Notes: generated by a model from the letters alone, not told the origin. Positions 10,101 to 18,970 are shown, counted from the stretch's first letter. The stretch is 64,000 nt of DNA from Furfurilactobacillus rossiae DSM 15814 (GCF_000428925.1 NZ_AUAW01000008.1:57226-121225); one strand, 5' to 3'. Made by a program: numbers and translations.

Positions 10101-10331
10101 GATTTGCTTTAAAAATGGTAACGTCAATGGCTCCAAATAGACTTTATCGGCAATCTCCGGATCAGTCATAATCGTCGCCGGATTTGAATTTACCAGTACG
10201 ACTTCATAGCCCTCTTCGCGCAATGCCATCGTCGCCTGCGTACCGGAATAATCAAATTCAGCGGCTTGACCAATCACGATCGGGCCAGAACCAATGACCA
10301 TAATTTTATGAATATCTGTCCGTTTAGGCAT
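7155..10331 (-). CDS. carB: Carbamoyl-phosphate synthase large subunit
   Basis: A 1,058-residue large subunit that makes carbamoyl phosphate from ammonia, bicarbonate and two ATP, for pyrimidine and arginine synthesis. The two homologous ATP-grasp halves both show GSGPIxIGQ motifs ([17 protein letters not shown] near residue 14; [16 protein letters not shown] past the middle). The C-terminal allosteric domain ([13 protein letters not shown]) is present. Start ATG overlaps the carA stop by eight bases, with AGGAG upstream. It is the last gene of the operon here. Linkage to pyrB and pyrC makes it the pyrimidine-type enzyme (pyrAB). Confidence 0.98.
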   Translation of the reverse strand: MPKRTDIHKIMVIGSGPIVIGQAAEFDYSGTQATMALREEGYEVVLVNSNPATIMTDPEIADKVYLEPLTLPFLKQIIRQERPQAILPTLGGQTGLNMAKALDEDGILAALNIELLGTKLTAIEQAEDREQFKELMAKLNEPVPASKTVTELAPALAFAKQIGYPVIVRPAYTLGGTGGGIANDEDELRAIAANGLELSPVTQVLIERSIAGYKEIEFEVMRDHADTALIVASMENVDPVGVHTGDSIVVSPVQTLSDRDYQMMRDSALKIIRALNIEGGVNIQMALDPNSDHYDIIEVNPRVSRSSALASKATGYPIAKMAAKIAVGLNLDEIKNPVTNKTVAAFEPAMDYVVVKIPRWPFDKFPLADRQLGTQMKATGEVMAIGRNFEEALNKAVRSLEIGVTDLRELRFEQVTTPLLLASLMPARDDRLFRVAELLRRNVSRETIHGKTKIDMFFLSKIQHVVDLEQLLVDHIGDETTLRLAKQNGISDALIASLWHWSFDQVRSWREEHQVTVSYNMVDTVAAEFDSQTPYYYATYDGANEAVKSGRTSVLVLGSGPIRIGQGVEFDYATVHAVKAIQRAGYEAIIMNSNPETVSTDFSISDKLYFEPLTLEDVLNVVAQEQPLGVMVQFGGQTAINLAQGLADHGIKVLGTSVTDMNRAEDRQAFDDVIKQLQLPQPVGMTATTVNGAVSAASEIGYPVLIRPSYVLGGRAMEIVADESELRDYMVRAVQVSNDHPVLIDSYLEGTEAELDVISDGDTVVIPGLMEHIERAGVHSGDSMAVYPPQHLSEHVKQSMVKAAIDLTKSLNVCGMMNVQFVIHDNKAYVIEVNPRASRTVPFIAKVTHTPIAQLAARVMLGDKLADLGFETGLLPNSSQVAVKAPIFSFTKLPDVDALLGPEMKSTGEVMGMAPTFEKALYKAFVAAGIQVPTFGRVLITVADRDKQEALALARRLTDLGYDLVATSGTGAMLEQAGIKTDVLGKVSESDDNAVTAIHAGKLQMVINTSRLDESAQSDSLQIREAAIANDVPLFTVLDTVAALLTVLESRSLGVAAM
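8991..9006. other. Near-match ParB site (parS) inside carB
   Basis: TGTTTCACGTGACACA matches the Bacillus parS consensus TGTTNCACGTGAAACA at 15 of 16 positions (C for A at position 13). It is inside a conserved coding region, so it is weaker evidence than the intergenic copies. Confidence 0.4.
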
Positions 10332-11409
10332 GTTGAGGGGCTCCTTTCTGCGTCATTAAGTCAACAAAATGGTCAAACAGGTCGTCAGCATCGTGTGGAC
10401 CAGGCGCTGCATCTGGATGAAATTGAACGGAAAATGCTGACTGACCAGTTAACCGCAATCCTTCAACGGTGTGATCGTTGACCTCCTCATGCGTAACTAC
10501 CAGTGCAGTACCGGCCACTGATGCAGCATCCACCGCGTAGCCGTGATTCTGCGAGGTAAAAGCAAGATGTCCCGTCTTTAGATTTTTCACCGCATGATTG
10601 AAGCCACGGTGACCTTCGTGCATTTTGAATGTTTCGGCACCATTGGCTAGTGCGAATAATTGATGGCCTAGGCAAATACCCATCAATGGAACGCGTGTTT
10701 CAAGTGTTCTGATCTGTGTCAGGCAAGACGTCATCGTCCGTGGGTCGCCAGGTCCGTTTGAGAGCAAAACGCCATCAGGATGAGTGTTCAAAATCGTTTC
10801 AGCATCCGTATCTGCCGGGAACACAGTGACATTGATTTGCCGTTTAGCCAATGCACGAAGGATGGAACTTTTCATCCCAAAATCAATTAAGACAACGTTC
10901 AAGCCTGTATTCGGCGCAACGTAAACAGATTTTGTAGTGGCTTGTTCAACTAAGTCCAGTTGTTCAAACGACTTCAACTGTTCAAAAATGTCATCTGATG
11001 GTGCATCGACCAGTGCTGCCCTAACTGTTCCGAGTGAGCGAATTTCTTTCGTCAGCGTCCGTGTATCAACGCCGGTTAGCCCTGGTAACCCCATCGTTTT
11101 AGCCCACTCCGGTAACGACTGCGTAGCACGCCAATTGGATGGCTGAGTGGCGACTTCGTGAACAATCACCGCACTGGCAGCTGGTTTTAGTGATTCAAAA
11201 TCGACTGCGTTAATGCCATAATTACCAATTAGCGGATACGTAAACGTCAGTAATTGACCGCGGTAGGACAAATCTGTAAGAGATTCCTGATAACCGGTCA
11301 TGCCCGTATTGAACACTAACTCACCCATCGCATCACAGTCTGCACCGAAGCCTTCTCCCCAATAAACTGATCCATTTTCTAACACCAGTGCCCGTTTATT
11401 CGTTGTCAT
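10324..11409 (-). CDS. carA: Carbamoyl-phosphate synthase small subunit
   Basis: A 361-residue glutaminase subunit that passes ammonia to CarB. The class I amidotransferase domain has the nucleophile motif MGICLGHQ and the C-terminal [11 protein letters not shown]. The N-terminal domain starts [18 protein letters not shown]. Two ATG codons are adjacent; the second, at 11409, is preferred because AGGAGG lies five bases before it and only two before the first. The start overlaps the pyrC end by 14 bases, which supports coupled translation in the order pyrB-pyrC-carA-carB. Confidence 0.97.
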   Translation of the reverse strand: MTTNKRALVLENGSVYWGEGFGADCDAMGELVFNTGMTGYQESLTDLSYRGQLLTFTYPLIGNYGINAVDFESLKPAASAVIVHEVATQPSNWRATQSLPEWAKTMGLPGLTGVDTRTLTKEIRSLGTVRAALVDAPSDDIFEQLKSFEQLDLVEQATTKSVYVAPNTGLNVVLIDFGMKSSILRALAKRQINVTVFPADTDAETILNTHPDGVLLSNGPGDPRTMTSCLTQIRTLETRVPLMGICLGHQLFALANGAETFKMHEGHRGFNHAVKNLKTGHLAFTSQNHGYAVDAASVAGTALVVTHEEVNDHTVEGLRLTGQSAFSVQFHPDAAPGPHDADDLFDHFVDLMTQKGAPQHA

Positions 11410-12715
11410 CATGACCTCCTGTGTTATCAGTTGTTGCGTCATACACAATTTCACCATCGACCATCGTTAATACCGTCATCCCCGTCACTGTCTGGCCGAC
11501 AAACGGACTGTTAACCGCTTTAGACGCAAACTCATTTGCGTTGATTGTATGTCGATGCGAAATATCAAACATCGCTAAATCAGCTTTCATCCCAACTTTC
11601 AGGACAGTTGGCGCATCTAAATCAAATGCCGATGCAGGTGCCTTTACTAACCATTGTTGTAACTGCGCCAAAGTAGCCAAGCCGCTCTCAATGAAGTGGG
11701 TGTAAAGCAGTGGGAAACACGTTTCCAATCCCGTGATACCAAATGCTGCAGTGCGAAAATCGCCACGTTTGTCCGCCACACTATGTGGTGCATGATCAGT
11801 CGCCACCATATCGATCGTGCCATCCAGCAAACCAGCAATAACCGCCTCACGGTCAGCCGGTGTACGTAATGGCGGATTCATCTTTAAGTTTGTTTGTGTA
11901 GCAGATTGAATGTCCGTCTCATCCAGCAATAGGTGATGTGGTGAAACTTCAGCAGTCACATGCACTCCCATCGTCTTGGCAACCCGGACGAGTTCCACAC
12001 CAACCTTCGTTGAGAGGTGGGCAACATGATAATGAACGCCCGTTGCTTGCGCTAGCACCAGATCACGCGCCAATTGAGATGTCTCCGCCAGTGGATCTGC
12101 ACCTGGCAATCCCAACTGGTCTGCCCGTTCGCCCATATTCATCACACCACCATTCATCAACGATTGATCTTCAAGGTGGGCAACGAGTGGTCGGTTAACA
12201 GCCTTAGCAGCTTTCATCGCAGCCAACATTGTAGCGGCGCTTTGGACCCCCTTGCCATCATTCGTAAAGCCAATGGCCCCAGCCGCTGCCAGCTCTTCGA
12301 TAGGACTCACCGTCTCAGCCGTCAGATTGGCGGAAATAGCACCGTATTGTTTCACGTGAATCAATCCCGATTCTTCATTACGACGCAATTGTTGCCGCAA
12401 TAGTGTTGCCTTTACTGGTACCGGATTTAAGTTCGGCATCGCCAGCACAGTTGTGAAACCACCTCGTGCAGCGGCTCGACTCCCTGTAGCAATCGTTTCT
12501 TTATCCTCAAAACCTGGTTCACGGAAATGAACATGAACATCAATTAAGCCGGGCATTAGTACTGCTCCTTGTGCCTCAATAACATGATCGTCATCGTTTG
12601 GTTCAAGATCATGGTCCACAATTGCCATTACCTTGTCACCTTGAATCAGAACATTTCGACGGGCCACTGCACCTGTTTCGTCAACAATCGTGGCACCTTT
12701 AATTAGTAACCGCAT
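11396..12715 (-). CDS. pyrC: Dihydroorotase
   Basis: A 439-residue amidohydrolase that closes carbamoyl aspartate to dihydroorotate. Metal-binding HVHFREPG near residue 60, HVAHLST in the middle and TDHAPH toward the C terminus are all present, typical of the class I bacterial enzyme. The start at 12715 is chosen for GGAGG six bases upstream; a longer frame lacks a site. It overlaps the end of pyrB by 17 bases. Confidence 0.97.
   Translation of the reverse strand: MRLLIKGATIVDETGAVARRNVLIQGDKVMAIVDHDLEPNDDDHVIEAQGAVLMPGLIDVHVHFREPGFEDKETIATGSRAAARGGFTTVLAMPNLNPVPVKATLLRQQLRRNEESGLIHVKQYGAISANLTAETVSPIEELAAAGAIGFTNDGKGVQSAATMLAAMKAAKAVNRPLVAHLEDQSLMNGGVMNMGERADQLGLPGADPLAETSQLARDLVLAQATGVHYHVAHLSTKVGVELVRVAKTMGVHVTAEVSPHHLLLDETDIQSATQTNLKMNPPLRTPADREAVIAGLLDGTIDMVATDHAPHSVADKRGDFRTAAFGITGLETCFPLLYTHFIESGLATLAQLQQWLVKAPASAFDLDAPTVLKVGMKADLAMFDISHRHTINANEFASKAVNSPFVGQTVTGMTVLTMVDGEIVYDATTDNTGGHDDNE
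12348..12363. other. Near-match ParB site (parS) inside pyrC
   Basis: TGTTTCACGTGAATCA matches TGTTNCACGTGAAACA at 15 of 16 positions. It is within coding sequence. Confidence 0.4.
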
Positions 12716-13616
12716 GTTTGGCCTCCGTAACACTTGTCAAAATGGCCATCCGGGCAAAAACACCGTTTGCCATTTGCTTAAAAATCCGTGACTTTGGTGA
12801 TTCAACTAGACTATCCGCAATTTCAACACCGCGGTTCACAGGTGCGGGATGCATAATAATCGCTTGTGGTGCCAAACGTTCATACCGAGCTACCGTAAGA
12901 CCGTAGGCTTCATGATAAGATGCCGCGTCAAACTGCTCATCGGCTGCTTCTGACAACCGTTCGTGTTGAACTCTGAGCATCATCATCACGTCGATTGCTG
13001 ACAAATCATCATCAAGCTCAACACGCTGGCCAAACTGATTGAAATCCTCCGGATACCAACTGGCTGGACCGGCAAAGCTGACGCTAACGCCCAACCGTTG
13101 CAAGATTTCTGCATTTGAACGTGCAACTCGTGAGTGACTCAAATCGCCAACAATACGAATATGTAACTCTTCGAAATGACCAAACTCTTCGTAGATCGTC
13201 ATGAGGTCAAGCAAACTTTGTGAAGGATGTTGTCCAGAACCATCACCGGCGTTGATCAAAATTGGCATTAGCCCGGATTCATCATGTAGCAAAGGTTCAT
13301 ACCAGTTTGTTTGTCGATGGCGAACCACGACGGCATCGACACCAATCGCACCTAGGGTTTTAAGGGTGTCCGACAGGCTTTCACCTTTTGCCGTTGAGCT
13401 GCTACTTGGATCAACCACAATCTGCGACCAGCCAAGTTTAAGCTCTGCCATTTGAAAACTACTTTTGGTGCGCGTCGAGTTTTCAAAAAACAAATTAGCA
13501 ACGGTTCTTTTTTGTTCTGGAATCTCTGCGGTACCTTGTTTAAACGCTATCGCTTGCTCGATTAACTGCATGACCTCTTCGTTCGTCAACCTGTTCAAAT
13601 TCGTAAATTGATTCAT
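12699..13616 (-). CDS. pyrB: Aspartate carbamoyltransferase catalytic subunit
   Basis: A 305-residue transferase joining carbamoyl phosphate and aspartate. The carbamoyl-phosphate motif FENSTRTKSSF, HPSQSLLDLMTIYEEF and the aspartate-side motif MHPAPVNRGVEI are all present. The ATG at 13616 has AAGGAG upstream. It is the first gene of the operon, directly after the PyrR-type leader. Confidence 0.98.
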   Translation of the reverse strand: MNQFTNLNRLTNEEVMQLIEQAIAFKQGTAEIPEQKRTVANLFFENSTRTKSSFQMAELKLGWSQIVVDPSSSSTAKGESLSDTLKTLGAIGVDAVVVRHRQTNWYEPLLHDESGLMPILINAGDGSGQHPSQSLLDLMTIYEEFGHFEELHIRIVGDLSHSRVARSNAEILQRLGVSVSFAGPASWYPEDFNQFGQRVELDDDLSAIDVMMMLRVQHERLSEAADEQFDAASYHEAYGLTVARYERLAPQAIIMHPAPVNRGVEIADSLVESPKSRIFKQMANGVFARMAILTSVTEAKHAVTN

Positions 13617-13652
13617 GTTGCAGCTCCTTCATTTGTTTTTTGGCAAACAAAT

Positions 13653-13773
13653 AGCCCCTGAAAAATTCCGAGAATCTTTCAGGGGCTTCGCTGTGTTTGC
13701 TTATAAATGGTCTGCGAGTATTGTCATGCAGTACTGCAACCAAACCGAATTCCTTTTAAGCCTCTCGGACTTA
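13653..13773 (-). promoter_or_regulatory. PyrR-type attenuator leader of the pyr operon
   Basis: The minus-strand leader contains AGTCCGAGAGGCT (around 13758-13773). This fits the PyrR binding-loop consensus ARUCCNGNGAGGYU except for one missing variable base. It is followed by a terminator hairpin, AGCCCCTGAAA (13677-13687) pairing with 13653-13663, then TATTTGTTTG just before the pyrB ribosome site. In the known mechanism, UMP-bound PyrR holds the binding loop and so favours the terminator. No pyrR gene is in the window. Confidence 0.82.
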
Positions 13774-13797
13774 ATTAAAGGTTATTTAATTTGGTTT

Positions 13798-13825
13798 AGT
13801 GTAGCACTGTCCTTTTCGTTTGCAA
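13798..13825 (-). promoter_or_regulatory. Promoter of the pyr operon
   Basis: Minus strand TTGCAA (13820-13825), 16-base spacer, TACACT (13798-13803) with TGC before it (extended -10). It starts a leader of about 170 bases that holds the PyrR site and attenuator. Confidence 0.7.
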
Positions 13826-13887
13826 AGAGGAAATTGTGACTTTTACGAACAAATCCGGTCGTTATTGTAATTAACATACGCGATTAT

Positions 13888-13921
13888 AAAAAAGATGATG
13901 AGCCAACTTGGTCACATCATC
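13888..13921 (-). terminator. Terminator of the NAD(P)H dehydrogenase gene
   Basis: GATGATG and CATCATC arms (13894-13900, 13915-13921), with further pairing of CCAA and TTGG, are followed by TTTTTTATA on the minus strand. Confidence 0.8.
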
Positions 13922-13957
13922 GTGAATTTGAAGTGCTTAATTTGAAACTAACAATCA

Positions 13958-14566
13958 CTACTTAGTGTCGTCTTCGTCCAAAAATGCGTTCACAAAACCT
14001 GGAATCTGTTTGAGATAATCCGTTAATGCTGGACGCTTGGCAACAATAATATCACCCATGTTATGCCACGTCACTTGTTTTGCACCAATCGATTCCAACG
14101 GGAAGTTCACAATTCTTTCAACAGAACCTTCATAACCCTTGAATAATTCATCGTTGGTTAATTCCGAAGTGGATAATACCATAGCACTATTAACTGCAGT
14201 ATGTGGCACAGCCTTTTTGCCAACAAAATTAATAATATGGTTGGCCAGAAAGACCTTATCAAAGAAACCTTTCAACATGGCAGGCATACTCAACCACCAG
14301 ATTGGGAACATCACGATGACCTTATTGGTCTTCTGAATGATGTCGATATATTTAGCCACCATCGGATCCTTAAAGTCACCTTTGCCATAAACGGAAAGGT
14401 CGGTGGCACGCATAACGGGATCAAACCCATCCGCGTACAGATCAATAAGCTTGTAATCCTGTTGGCGTGTAGCCAACGTTTGCGTAGCTTGTTCTAGTTC
14501 AGCATGCGAAAAGCTACCAGCCCACGGATGCACGTAAATAATCGTCACTTGTGCCTTATCACTCAT
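13958..14566 (-). CDS. NAD(P)H dehydrogenase (quinone), flavodoxin-like fold
   Basis: A 202-residue member of the NQO1/KefF/MdaB flavoprotein family, which reduces quinones or electrophiles with NAD(P)H. Visible features are the FMN-binding start VTIIYVHPWAGSFSHA, FPIWWLSMPAMLKGFFDKVF in the middle, and HNMGDI near the C terminus. GGAGG lies nine bases before the ATG. A MerR regulator is divergent, and the promoter between them has the long spacer expected for MerR control, so the enzyme is probably induced by an electrophilic or toxic compound. It resembles the product of 44567-45145. Confidence 0.88.
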   Translation of the reverse strand: MSDKAQVTIIYVHPWAGSFSHAELEQATQTLATRQQDYKLIDLYADGFDPVMRATDLSVYGKGDFKDPMVAKYIDIIQKTNKVIVMFPIWWLSMPAMLKGFFDKVFLANHIINFVGKKAVPHTAVNSAMVLSTSELTNDELFKGYEGSVERIVNFPLESIGAKQVTWHNMGDIIVAKRPALTDYLKQIPGFVNAFLDEDDTK

Positions 14567-14590
14567 AATTGAATTCCTCCTCTAACTGAT

Positions 14591-14628
14591 GTAACCTACA
14601 CTAAACTGTCACGCTACGTTACAGTCAA
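14591..14628 (-). promoter_or_regulatory. MerR-type promoter with a 19-base spacer
   Basis: Minus strand TTGACT (14623-14628) and TAGTGT (14598-14603) are 19 bases apart, two more than normal, which is the hallmark of promoters untwisted by MerR activators. GTAAC (14591-14595) and GTTAC (14618-14622) form a dyad across the spacer. The promoter drives the dehydrogenase gene. Confidence 0.75.
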
Positions 14629-14659
14629 TTCGAAAGTGCAAATTATTTGGAGAAATTTT

Positions 14660-15472
14660 ATGTTGAAGATTAGTGCGTTTGCTAAGCTTGCGCAAACGAC
14701 GCGGCGAACGTTAATTCTATACGATGAGCAAAACATCTTTAAACCAGCTGAAGTTAGCGATGAAGGCTACCGATTCTACAATTATGATCAGCTGTATGAG
14801 TTATCCTTCATTCTGACGCTACGCAAACTCGGTCTCTCACTCGATGAGATCAAGCAAATTAGTTCGACCGAGAGTAAGAAATCACCAAACGTTCTACTGA
14901 CAAACCTGCAGTCTCGCGTTGATGAACAAATTCACGATTTATTAGCGGTCAAACAGTCGTTAGGCAGCAGAATGACGGCTATTAATTCAGAGACACCGAT
15001 TCACTGCGACGCGCCCTATATTCATGAACATAAAACGCAATCTTTTTGGCAATCGACGACGTTACACGACTGTTCCCGCCAACAAATTGCCGAGGCCTTT
15101 GCAGAGTTTTACAAACGGCTGGATCCACTCGTTAGTATTAATGGTAAATGTTCGGGTTTTGTCCTCGATCTGCCAAATGCAAATGCAGCTCAATTCATCA
15201 ATGCGCCCTTCCATTTGATTAAAGAAGCGACTACGGATATTAATAACGCGTTCATTACTACGGTCAATCGACCCGCTGGCGATTATCTGGCCATCGATAT
15301 CGACAATGACGATACCGCTATTTGTAACGGAATCGATTTGATTCATCAATACGCTGTCGCACATAAACTCACGCTCCGTGGCCCACTGTGGCAAATCAAC
15401 ATGGATGAAGATATCCGTTTACCAGAAGCCACCACTGCGGTGCTACGACTGGAATATTTAATTGCTAATTAA
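14660..15472 (+). CDS. MerR family regulator with effector-binding domain
   Basis: 270 residues. The N-terminal MerR winged helix is clear (ISAFAKLAQTTRRTLILYDE, then GYRFYNYDQL), followed by a coiled-coil helix to about residue 110. A C-terminal domain of about 150 residues fits a BmrR/GyrI-like ligand pocket. The start at 14660 has GGAG seven bases upstream; an earlier in-frame ATG has none. It is divergent from the NAD(P)H dehydrogenase and is its likely activator. The inducer is unknown. Confidence 0.87.
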   Translation: MLKISAFAKLAQTTRRTLILYDEQNIFKPAEVSDEGYRFYNYDQLYELSFILTLRKLGLSLDEIKQISSTESKKSPNVLLTNLQSRVDEQIHDLLAVKQSLGSRMTAINSETPIHCDAPYIHEHKTQSFWQSTTLHDCSRQQIAEAFAEFYKRLDPLVSINGKCSGFVLDLPNANAAQFINAPFHLIKEATTDINNAFITTVNRPAGDYLAIDIDNDDTAICNGIDLIHQYAVAHKLTLRGPLWQINMDEDIRLPEATTAVLRLEYLIAN

Positions 15473-15492
15473 AAATATAAACCAAACTTGTC

Positions 15493-15532
15493 AACCCCGA
15501 CCTTTTCCACTCCTGTCGGGGTTATATTTTTA
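15493..15532 (+). terminator. Terminator of the merR gene
   Basis: A perfect nine-base stem AACCCCGAC / GTCGGGGTT (15493-15501, 15515-15523) is followed by ATATTTTTA. Confidence 0.9.
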
Positions 15533-15593
15533 TATAAATATATAAACCAAACCTCATGTTAGACTTAGGCCATCTTGAAAGGTGGTCAGACAT

Positions 15594-16589
15594 ATGAAGT
15601 ATCAACGGTTATCGATATTCATGTTCAGTATTCTACTGGCAAGTCTATTGTTGTTCCTGCCAATGTCCGCACGAGGAGATTCAACCATGATTTATACGGC
15701 CCTGCCCAAACAATCGGATCACTATTACCACCGCATTTATCCAGATTTAATTCAATATAATCAAACATTCTCTGAGCGATTGGCTAGCGCCGACCAACTA
15801 ACCAGCCTCACCAAATCTAATCAGCGTGGTAAGTTTGCAACCACTCCTTACACGTATGACGATATTTGGGTCCGTGATGTGGCACCAATTATCACGACAA
15901 CAATGGTGAAATTCCGGTACTCACCTGCCTATTTACCCAAAGCCGATAGTGGCTACTTGAATACGAGCTTCACCAATTGGCTGAACCAATCACATTTCAA
16001 CTATCACTCATCTAAGCTGGTCTTAGACGGTGGCAATGTCCAATGGAACAAAGGCAACGCAGTAGTAATTACCAATCGGGTGTTTAAAGATAATCCACAC
16101 TGGTCACATCATGACATCATTAGCGAACTTAAACACCAGCTTAACGTCAACAAAGTTGTCATTGTGCCCGCAGAGCCTGGTGATACGCTTGCCCACTCCG
16201 ATGGTATGATCAAGTTTCTGACACCAAACACCGCGTTTATAAGTGATTTTGAAGGTAATCAAGCTTTCCAAAACAAATTCAAACAGATTGTTAAAAAGTC
16301 GCTCCCTCACGTCCGTTTGATTACGCTCAAATCGGCCTATACTGATGCCGGACAATATGACAAAAAAATTGCGTCTGCCCGCGGTTTGTATATCAACATG
16401 CTGGAAACGGCACACACGATTTATGTGCCACAGTTCAATTTGGCCAGAGATAAAGAAGCACTCCATACCATTCAAGCACACACGTCTAAACGCGTCGTCG
16501 GCATCCCCATCACCAAGGTTTCTACACTTGGTGGCGCGGTTCATTGCACTACCTGGGATGTGCCAAAGAAGTTTGCGCCAAAACCGTAA
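15594..16589 (+). CDS. Secreted agmatine deiminase / Porphyromonas-type peptidylarginine deiminase family protein
   Basis: 331 residues. Residues 1-27 form a signal peptide (KYQR, hydrophobic FMFSILLASLLLFLPM, then SARG). The mature part carries the catalytic signature of the guanidino-modifying PAD family: WVRD (92-95), LDGGN (144-148), HSDG (201-204) and Cys318 in GGAVHCTTWD. The family hydrolyses agmatine or peptidyl-arginine guanidino groups. Agmatine deiminases are normally cytosolic and slightly longer, so the signal peptide suggests an extracellular role. The ATG at 15594 has AGGTGG upstream. No agmatine pathway genes are nearby. Family confidence is high; the substrate is unknown. Confidence 0.85.
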   Translation: MKYQRLSIFMFSILLASLLLFLPMSARGDSTMIYTALPKQSDHYYHRIYPDLIQYNQTFSERLASADQLTSLTKSNQRGKFATTPYTYDDIWVRDVAPIITTTMVKFRYSPAYLPKADSGYLNTSFTNWLNQSHFNYHSSKLVLDGGNVQWNKGNAVVITNRVFKDNPHWSHHDIISELKHQLNVNKVVIVPAEPGDTLAHSDGMIKFLTPNTAFISDFEGNQAFQNKFKQIVKKSLPHVRLITLKSAYTDAGQYDKKIASARGLYINMLETAHTIYVPQFNLARDKEALHTIQAHTSKRVVGIPITKVSTLGGAVHCTTWDVPKKFAPKP

Positions 16590-16592
16590 CCG

Positions 16593-16608
16593 CGTTTCAC
16601 GTGTAACA
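16593..16608. other. Near-match ParB site (parS), intergenic
   Basis: CGTTTCACGTGTAACA; its complement is TGTTACACGTGAAACG. It fits TGTTNCACGTGAAACA at 15 of 16 positions and lies just after the deiminase stop codon. Confidence 0.6.
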
Positions 16609-16635
16609 ATTTTAAAACCATGTTAGGAGATTAGT

Positions 16636-17469
16636 ATGGACTATACATTCATAGGCGACATTCATTCTGCAGCCGACGATTTACAAATTCTGCTGGATGA
16701 CTCAGTGATAAAGAAGACACGCTTAGTCTTTATGGGAGATTACATTGATGGTGTCACGACACGACACTTTTCTAACCACACAGAAACAATGAAAAATGAT
16801 CCCTTGGCAGTGCTGGATATTCTTATGGAGCGTGTTAATCGTCATGGCGACATTGCATTGCTCGGTAATCACGATGATTTTTGGGTACAAACCGTCAGAG
16901 GTGATGATTACCAATTTCAACTCTGGCGTGCCAATGGTGGTGCACACACATGGCGTAAATTGGGAATTCATTCAAGTATGGAAATGGTCGTTCGGACATC
17001 ACTCACACAAGGGGTATTAAAACCTTACACACAGTTTTTAGAACAATTACCACTTTACTGGTCAAATGACTATATGCTAGCTGTTCATGCTGGTCTTTAC
17101 TGGCATCAACACGACTTTTCGCAACAAACACGCGATGATTTATTATGGATCCGAGAACCTTATTACTACGAAAATGAACTGCATCCTGACCAATGGCACA
17201 AAAATTTATTGAATAAAGTTATTATCACCGGACACACGCCAGTCCAATCACTTCAACAGCCAAATGCTGGTTACATTAAAATGCAAGCAAACGTGCATGA
17301 TACACCCCGCTACCTAATTGATTCAGGCAGTAGATCCGGCGCTTTTGATGGTGGCATCCCTGCCCTCACCTTCGACGACAAGGGTAATTTATTGCAAAGC
17401 AAACGCGTCATTAAACAACAACTTTATGATGGCGACCAAATTTTGAACGAGAACGAACTTGCTGATTGA
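16636..17469 (+). CDS. Calcineurin-like metallophosphoesterase
   Basis: 277 residues with the full PPP-type metal motif set: GDIH near residue 8, GDYIDG near 36, GNHD near 76, AVHAG near 150 and GHTPVQS near 200. This arrangement is like ApaH/PrpE-type protein phosphatases and Ap4A hydrolases rather than the YfcE group. The substrate cannot be told from sequence. AGGAG lies before the ATG at 16636. A strong terminator follows, so it is probably a single-gene unit or co-transcribed with the deiminase 46 bases upstream. Confidence 0.88.
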   Translation: MDYTFIGDIHSAADDLQILLDDSVIKKTRLVFMGDYIDGVTTRHFSNHTETMKNDPLAVLDILMERVNRHGDIALLGNHDDFWVQTVRGDDYQFQLWRANGGAHTWRKLGIHSSMEMVVRTSLTQGVLKPYTQFLEQLPLYWSNDYMLAVHAGLYWHQHDFSQQTRDDLLWIREPYYYENELHPDQWHKNLLNKVIITGHTPVQSLQQPNAGYIKMQANVHDTPRYLIDSGSRSGAFDGGIPALTFDDKGNLLQSKRVIKQQLYDGDQILNENELAD

Positions 17470-17478
17470 AACAACCAA

Positions 17479-17508
17479 AAAAGCACGAGCCAACCGGCCC
17501 GTGCTTTT
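17479..17508. terminator. Bidirectional terminator between convergent genes
   Basis: AAAAGCACGAGCC pairs with GGCCCGTGCTTTT around a four-base loop, giving U tracts in both directions for the phosphoesterase and the YhgE gene. Confidence 0.88.
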
Positions 17509-17515
17509 GATGGAA

Positions 17516-18970
17516 TTATGCAAAATCGACTAGTTTAAATACGTCTCGCCGCAAGTCAGATCGGTACTTCATAATTATCAACCCGTTAAAAACAATCATC
17601 ATTACACTCAAAACAAGTACATCCGTTGCAATACTGCCATTGAGCGAAATTGACTGTCGCAACCCGTCGATGAGATAAGTCATCGGAAGATACGGATTGA
17701 TAACTCGAGCGTAACCACTTGTCAGTTCGACCGGATACACACCTGCCGAAGCAGACAGTTGGAGCACCAAGATAATTGTGATCAACCAGGTACCGAAACC
17801 GCCAAGCACAATTCGCAAACAAAATATCAATGACAAGAAAGTCAGCGAACCTAACAACAGCATACTTGCCAATTTAATCTGGGAAGTCGGCATTAAGTGA
17901 TTACCCAAAGTCAACGCCAATAAGAGTAAACCACTTTGTACAACACCAAGTGCGCCGATAACTGAAAATTTTGACAACCACCAAGCAACAGCAGACTTAG
18001 GCCGTGACTTTGGTAAATAGGCATCGAACATAGTTCCTAAACCAATGCCGCCGACAAACAGTCCGATGGCAATAAAGAATGGTGCCATGCCTGTTCCGTT
18101 GTTTGGCACTTTCGCCACGTCTGTTGTGTTAGCAACCACTGGCGAGGCAATGTCATCGACTGTCCGACGTTGCTCATGCAATTGCTGTAGTTGGTGAGTG
18201 CTACCTGCAAGACTAGTGGTAAGTCGCGTACTTCCTAGAGTGAGCGCCGAACTACCATCATGGAGCTTTGCTAGGGCAGCATTCATTTTACCCACACCAC
18301 CAACGATCTCTGGTGACGCTACGTTAGCAGCTTGCAATCCCTGCTGCAAGCTAGTTGTTCCCGTCCCAACTTGCTGAATGCCATTAGTTAAACTGGTCAA
18401 TCCAGTTGTCACCTGATTACTGCCCTTAGCTGCATTCGCCATCCCCACTTGTACGTGTTCAATTGTCGTCAGCAACACACTGATGTACATCGTACTGACC
18501 TGGTTTGAAACTTTAGACTGAATCGCTGTTGCCGCACCGGAGGTCATTTTGGAAACGACAAAATTACGCCCAGAATTAACTGTGTAGCGGATATGCAAAC
18601 GTTGTGGCGAACTTGTTAATAATGTTGTCGCGTCCCTAGAAAACCGTTTGGGAATCGTCACGACCATGTAGTATTTACCGTTCCGAATCCCTGCGGCAGC
18701 CATCTTAGCCGTTGTCACATGATAATCAAGTGAATCCGAACGACGTAGTTTAGTTGTTAATTGTTTACCAATCGCAATCCGTTTGCCACGATAGTTCTGC
18801 GGCTGATCCTGATTCACAATTGCAACGGGAATCCGGTCCATTTTTCCGTAGGCATCCCACATCGACGATAGGTATAAAAGGCAATAAATCGCCGGGATCA
18901 ATGCAATTAAAATTAATCCAATGAGCATCCTGCGGCTATGCCATAATTGCTGCCATTCTTTTTTAATCAT
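17516..18970 (-). CDS. YhgE/Pip family membrane protein (ABC-2-like)
   Basis: 484 residues from the chosen start. It begins IKKEWQQLWHSRRMLIGLIL with one membrane helix, then an extracellular region of about 270 residues (AIVNQDQP motif and helical repeats), then five to six C-terminal membrane helices (from about 290). This is the layout of YhgE/Pip proteins, related to type 2 ABC exporter permeases and the Lactococcus phage infection protein. Longer starts exist at 19009 and 19045 but lack a ribosome site; the chosen ATG has AAGGAG twelve bases upstream, which is distant. A TetR gene lies upstream on the same strand. Confidence 0.8.
   Translation of the reverse strand: MIKKEWQQLWHSRRMLIGLILIALIPAIYCLLYLSSMWDAYGKMDRIPVAIVNQDQPQNYRGKRIAIGKQLTTKLRRSDSLDYHVTTAKMAAAGIRNGKYYMVVTIPKRFSRDATTLLTSSPQRLHIRYTVNSGRNFVVSKMTSGAATAIQSKVSNQVSTMYISVLLTTIEHVQVGMANAAKGSNQVTTGLTSLTNGIQQVGTGTTSLQQGLQAANVASPEIVGGVGKMNAALAKLHDGSSALTLGSTRLTTSLAGSTHQLQQLHEQRRTVDDIASPVVANTTDVAKVPNNGTGMAPFFIAIGLFVGGIGLGTMFDAYLPKSRPKSAVAWWLSKFSVIGALGVVQSGLLLLALTLGNHLMPTSQIKLASMLLLGSLTFLSLIFCLRIVLGGFGTWLITIILVLQLSASAGVYPVELTSGYARVINPYLPMTYLIDGLRQSISLNGSIATDVLVLSVMMIVFNGLIIMKYRSDLRRDVFKLVDFA

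Noticed and set aside
12074-12403. 109-residue plus-strand frame inside pyrC
   Set aside because: It is the antisense shadow of a strongly conserved dihydroorotase.
13540-13839. Frames on both strands over the pyr leader
   Set aside because: They coincide with the attenuator hairpin and PyrR loop; no ribosome sites fit and the sequence is explained as a leader.
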